Part shown: in pieces, positions 5,326 through 6,839 of the stretch
How the letters are laid out: each line of letters starts with the position of its first letter
Position numbering within the stretch: the stretch's first letter is position 1
From: Thiomicrospira sp. UBA5634
GTDB taxonomy: Bacteria > Pseudomonadota > Gammaproteobacteria > Thiomicrospirales > Thiomicrospiraceae
NCBI GenBank assembly: GCA_002421475.1
Contig: DIJW01000138.1
Coordinates: forward strand, 1 to 6,839
Direction: 5' to 3'
Length of the DNA: 6,839 nt
Notes under the pieces: model-generated
Seen by the model: the letters and a program-made list of their open reading frames with translations, nothing else
Told to the model about the DNA's origin: nothing
The model's database searches: none
Translations under genes and position numbers: made by a program

Positions 5326-6466
5326 TCAGGTGGAGAAAGACCGTCTAGCGGAGCTGGAAGAAGCTTTTACGTTATTTAATCAAACCTCTGATCAATTAAC
5401 GCAAGCTTATGAGGCTTTGCAAAATCAGGTCGAGCATTTACAGCGGCAATTAGCGCAAAGTGATTCGGAAAAACGTCGTGTTGCGGATCGTTTAGAACGG
5501 TTGTTAACACTGTTGCCAGCCGGTGTGATTGTGTTGAATATGCATAATCAAATTATTGAAATGAATCCAAGTGCACAGCACATTCTCGGGCAGGATGCGT
5601 ATGGTCGAGAGTGGGATGTGGTTGTTCGTAATGTGTTTTTAAGCACGAATGATGCGCAAGAGCTTATTACTCATAATCAAACGATTTATCAGTTATCCCA
5701 AGTGCCGCTAGATATGACGTTGGGCAAGATTTTACTGATACAAGATGTGACGTCGGCTCGTCAGTTACAAGACCATATTAATCGTCACCAACGTCTGCGT
5801 TCTATGGGCGAAATGGCAGCTTCATTGGCGCACCAGATTCGAACCCCCTTGGCCGCTGCATTATTGTATGTATCGCAGTTATCAGCGGATGGTTTGCAGG
5901 AGGAGAAACGCCAGAAGTTTGTCAGCAAAACGTTATTAAGCCTTAAACACTTGGATGGATTGGTAAAGGATATGCTGCAATACGCCAAAGGTGGTAGCGT
6001 GGGCGAGGCTAGAGTTGAGTTGAGTGACTTGGTTGAAAGTTTAGCCCTTGCCGTTGAGCAGCATGTTCATAATAGTGAAAGTAAGTTAGTTGTAAAAACT
6101 TCACCACCAGGCCTGGTGGTGAAGGGTGATAAGGATTCATTAATTACCGCTTTGCAAAACCTCGTGATTAATGCGATTGATATTGTGCGTGTAAAAGCGA
6201 AAATTGAGATCAAGATTGTTCGAGTTTATGATGATTGGGTCGATTTGGTGGTGATTGATCAAGGGCCAGGAATTGATGAGTCAATCCAAGAAAAAATTTT
6301 TGAACCTTTTTATACCAGTAGGGCAAAAGGTACCGGCTTGGGCTTGGCCGTGGTTCGTACAGTGGCAGAGGCGCATGGTGGTGAGGTTTGGGTTAAGTCT
6401 GTGTTAGGGCGCGGTGCGCAATTTGGGATAAGGTTGCCCTTAGTTAAAGAAGAGGTGCTTTCGTGA
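5318..6466 (+). CDS. flrB: Flagellar two-component sensor histidine kinase FlrB/FleS
   Basis: This 382-residue cytoplasmic histidine kinase has no membrane segment, as is typical for FlrB/FleS. Domains in order: an N-terminal coiled coil (about 4-62), a PAS-like sensor domain (about 60-150, 'LLTLLPAGVIVLNMHNQIIEMN' region), and a dimerisation/phospho-acceptor domain with 'MAASLAHQIRTPLAAALLY', where H172 is the phosphorylated His. The ATP-binding domain has an N-box NLVINAID (N285), G1 DQGPGI (314-319), an F-box FEPFYTS and G2 GTGLGLA (338-344). All catalytic motifs look intact. It should phosphorylate FlrC, whose gene follows with a 4-base overlap (GTGA). The start is a TTG overlapping the upstream stop by 8 bases, suggesting translational coupling. 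In the known cascade its gene is controlled by FlrA/FleQ with sigma-54. Here I see no separate promoter, so it is probably read from the 4132 promoter. Confidence 0.93.
   Translation: MLNQVEKDRLAELEEAFTLFNQTSDQLTQAYEALQNQVEHLQRQLAQSDSEKRRVADRLERLLTLLPAGVIVLNMHNQIIEMNPSAQHILGQDAYGREWDVVVRNVFLSTNDAQELITHNQTIYQLSQVPLDMTLGKILLIQDVTSARQLQDHINRHQRLRSMGEMAASLAHQIRTPLAAALLYVSQLSADGLQEEKRQKFVSKTLLSLKHLDGLVKDMLQYAKGGSVGEARVELSDLVESLALAVEQHVHNSESKLVVKTSPPGLVVKGDKDSLITALQNLVINAIDIVRVKAKIEIKIVRVYDDWVDLVVIDQGPGIDESIQEKIFEPFYTSRAKGTGLGLAVVRTVAEAHGGEVWVKSVLGRGAQFGIRLPLVKEEVLS
6099..6124. repeat. 26-bp perfect palindrome inside flrB
   Basis: Thirteen bases on each side of the centre (between 6111 and 6112) are perfectly complementary. 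The left arm is CTTCACCACCAGG, and the central CACCAGGCCTGGTG (6105-6118) is the same core as at 5114-5127. It encodes the TSPPGLVVK segment (residues 261-269), just before the GDKDSL part of the ATP-binding domain. Confidence 0.92.
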
Positions 6467-6839
6467 GTATTGCGAAGATATTAGTTGTAGAAGATGATTC
6501 AGAACTGCAAGAAGCCTTAATTGATATTTTGACACTGAATGAATTTGACGTGTTGGCAGTAAGCTCCGCAGAGGAAGCCCTGGTAGCTTTGGATGACGAC
6601 ATCGGTATGGTTTTTTCCGACATCCGTATGGATGGCATGGACGGCTATAACTTAATGAAACGCATTCGGGCATTAAAACCTTATTTGCCCATTGTTCTTA
6701 TGACGGCGTATGGCACGATTGAGCAAGCAGTGGAGGCGATGAAAGAGGGCGCGGTTGATTATATGGTTAAACCGTTTGAGGCTAAGGTACTGGTAGAGAA
6801 AGCTAAGTCGTATTTTAATCGTGATGACTCATCAGAAGA
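6463..6839 (+). CDS. flrC: Flagellar response regulator FlrC/FleR, N-terminal receiver domain (3' truncated by window)
   Basis: The first 125 codons of a response regulator are visible and the frame is open to the end of the window. The GTG start overlaps the flrB stop (GTGA, 6463-6466) and follows AGAGG (6451-6455) with a 7-base spacer. The receiver domain is complete and has all key residues: acidic pair D11/D12 in ILVVEDD, phospho-acceptor D53 in FSDIRMDGMDG, T81 in LMTAYGT, and K103 in YMVKPF. After position 105 it moves towards the linker. By family and position it should continue into a sigma-54 AAA+ domain and a Fis-type DNA-binding domain (about 450-480 residues in total), but those parts are outside the window. 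When phosphorylated by FlrB, FlrC activates sigma-54 promoters of middle and late flagellar genes, possibly including the one at 1228. Confidence 0.92.
   Translation, partial: MSIAKILVVEDDSELQEALIDILTLNEFDVLAVSSAEEALVALDDDIGMVFSDIRMDGMDGYNLMKRIRALKPYLPIVLMTAYGTIEQAVEAMKEGAVDYMVKPFEAKVLVEKAKSYFNRDDSSE

Noticed and set aside
6440..6673. Antisense open frames over the flrB/flrC junction
   Set aside because: They overlap the conserved end of the kinase and the receiver domain on the other strand; composition is atypical (Leu, Ser and Arg rich) as expected for shadow frames.

Overview
This window is part of a polar-flagellar gene cluster, and every gene reads on the + strand. The gene set is flagellin end, two flaG genes, fliD, fliS, a fliT-like gene, an flrA/fleQ-like gene, flrB/fleS and flrC/fleR. 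That is the arrangement known from gammaproteobacteria with the FlrABC/FleQSR cascade (Vibrio, Shewanella, Pseudomonas and relatives). Base composition is moderate to AT-leaning. I cannot name a genus; a marine or aquatic gammaproteobacterium is the best inference.

Layout. The last 53 codons of a flagellin (to 164) are followed by a hairpin terminator with a short T-run. Two tandem flaG genes (228-626 and 655-1113) end at a strong intrinsic terminator (1137-1161). The 168-base gap before fliD holds two promoter-like elements, one sigma-28 type and one sigma-54 type. fliD (1282-3288), fliS (3317-3766) and a fliT-like gene (3781-4071) form a tight cap/chaperone operon. A near-consensus sigma-70 promoter (4132-4160) then drives a regulatory operon. 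It contains a shortened FlrA/FleQ-like protein (4198-5325), the soluble histidine kinase FlrB/FleS (5318-6466) and the start of the response regulator FlrC/FleR (6463 to the window end). The three genes are joined by 8-base and 4-base overlaps.

How they fit together. In the known cascade FlrA/FleQ with sigma-54 turns on flrBC, FlrB phosphorylates FlrC, and FlrC with sigma-54 turns on later genes; FliA (sigma-28) handles the last class. The structural genes here would be outputs of that cascade.

The protein in the FlrA position is unusual. It lacks the N-terminal FleQ/receiver domain. It has Pro for the key Thr of the GAFTGA loop, and both arginine-finger positions are replaced. Walker A, Walker B and the C-terminal DNA-binding helices are kept. 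It may have lost sigma-54 activation on its own.

The second unexplained signal is a pair of perfect palindromes sharing a 14-base core (CACCAGGCCTGGTG). One lies inside the flrA-like gene (18 bp) and one inside flrB (26 bp).

I saw no tRNA, rRNA, CRISPR array, insertion sequence or broken gene.
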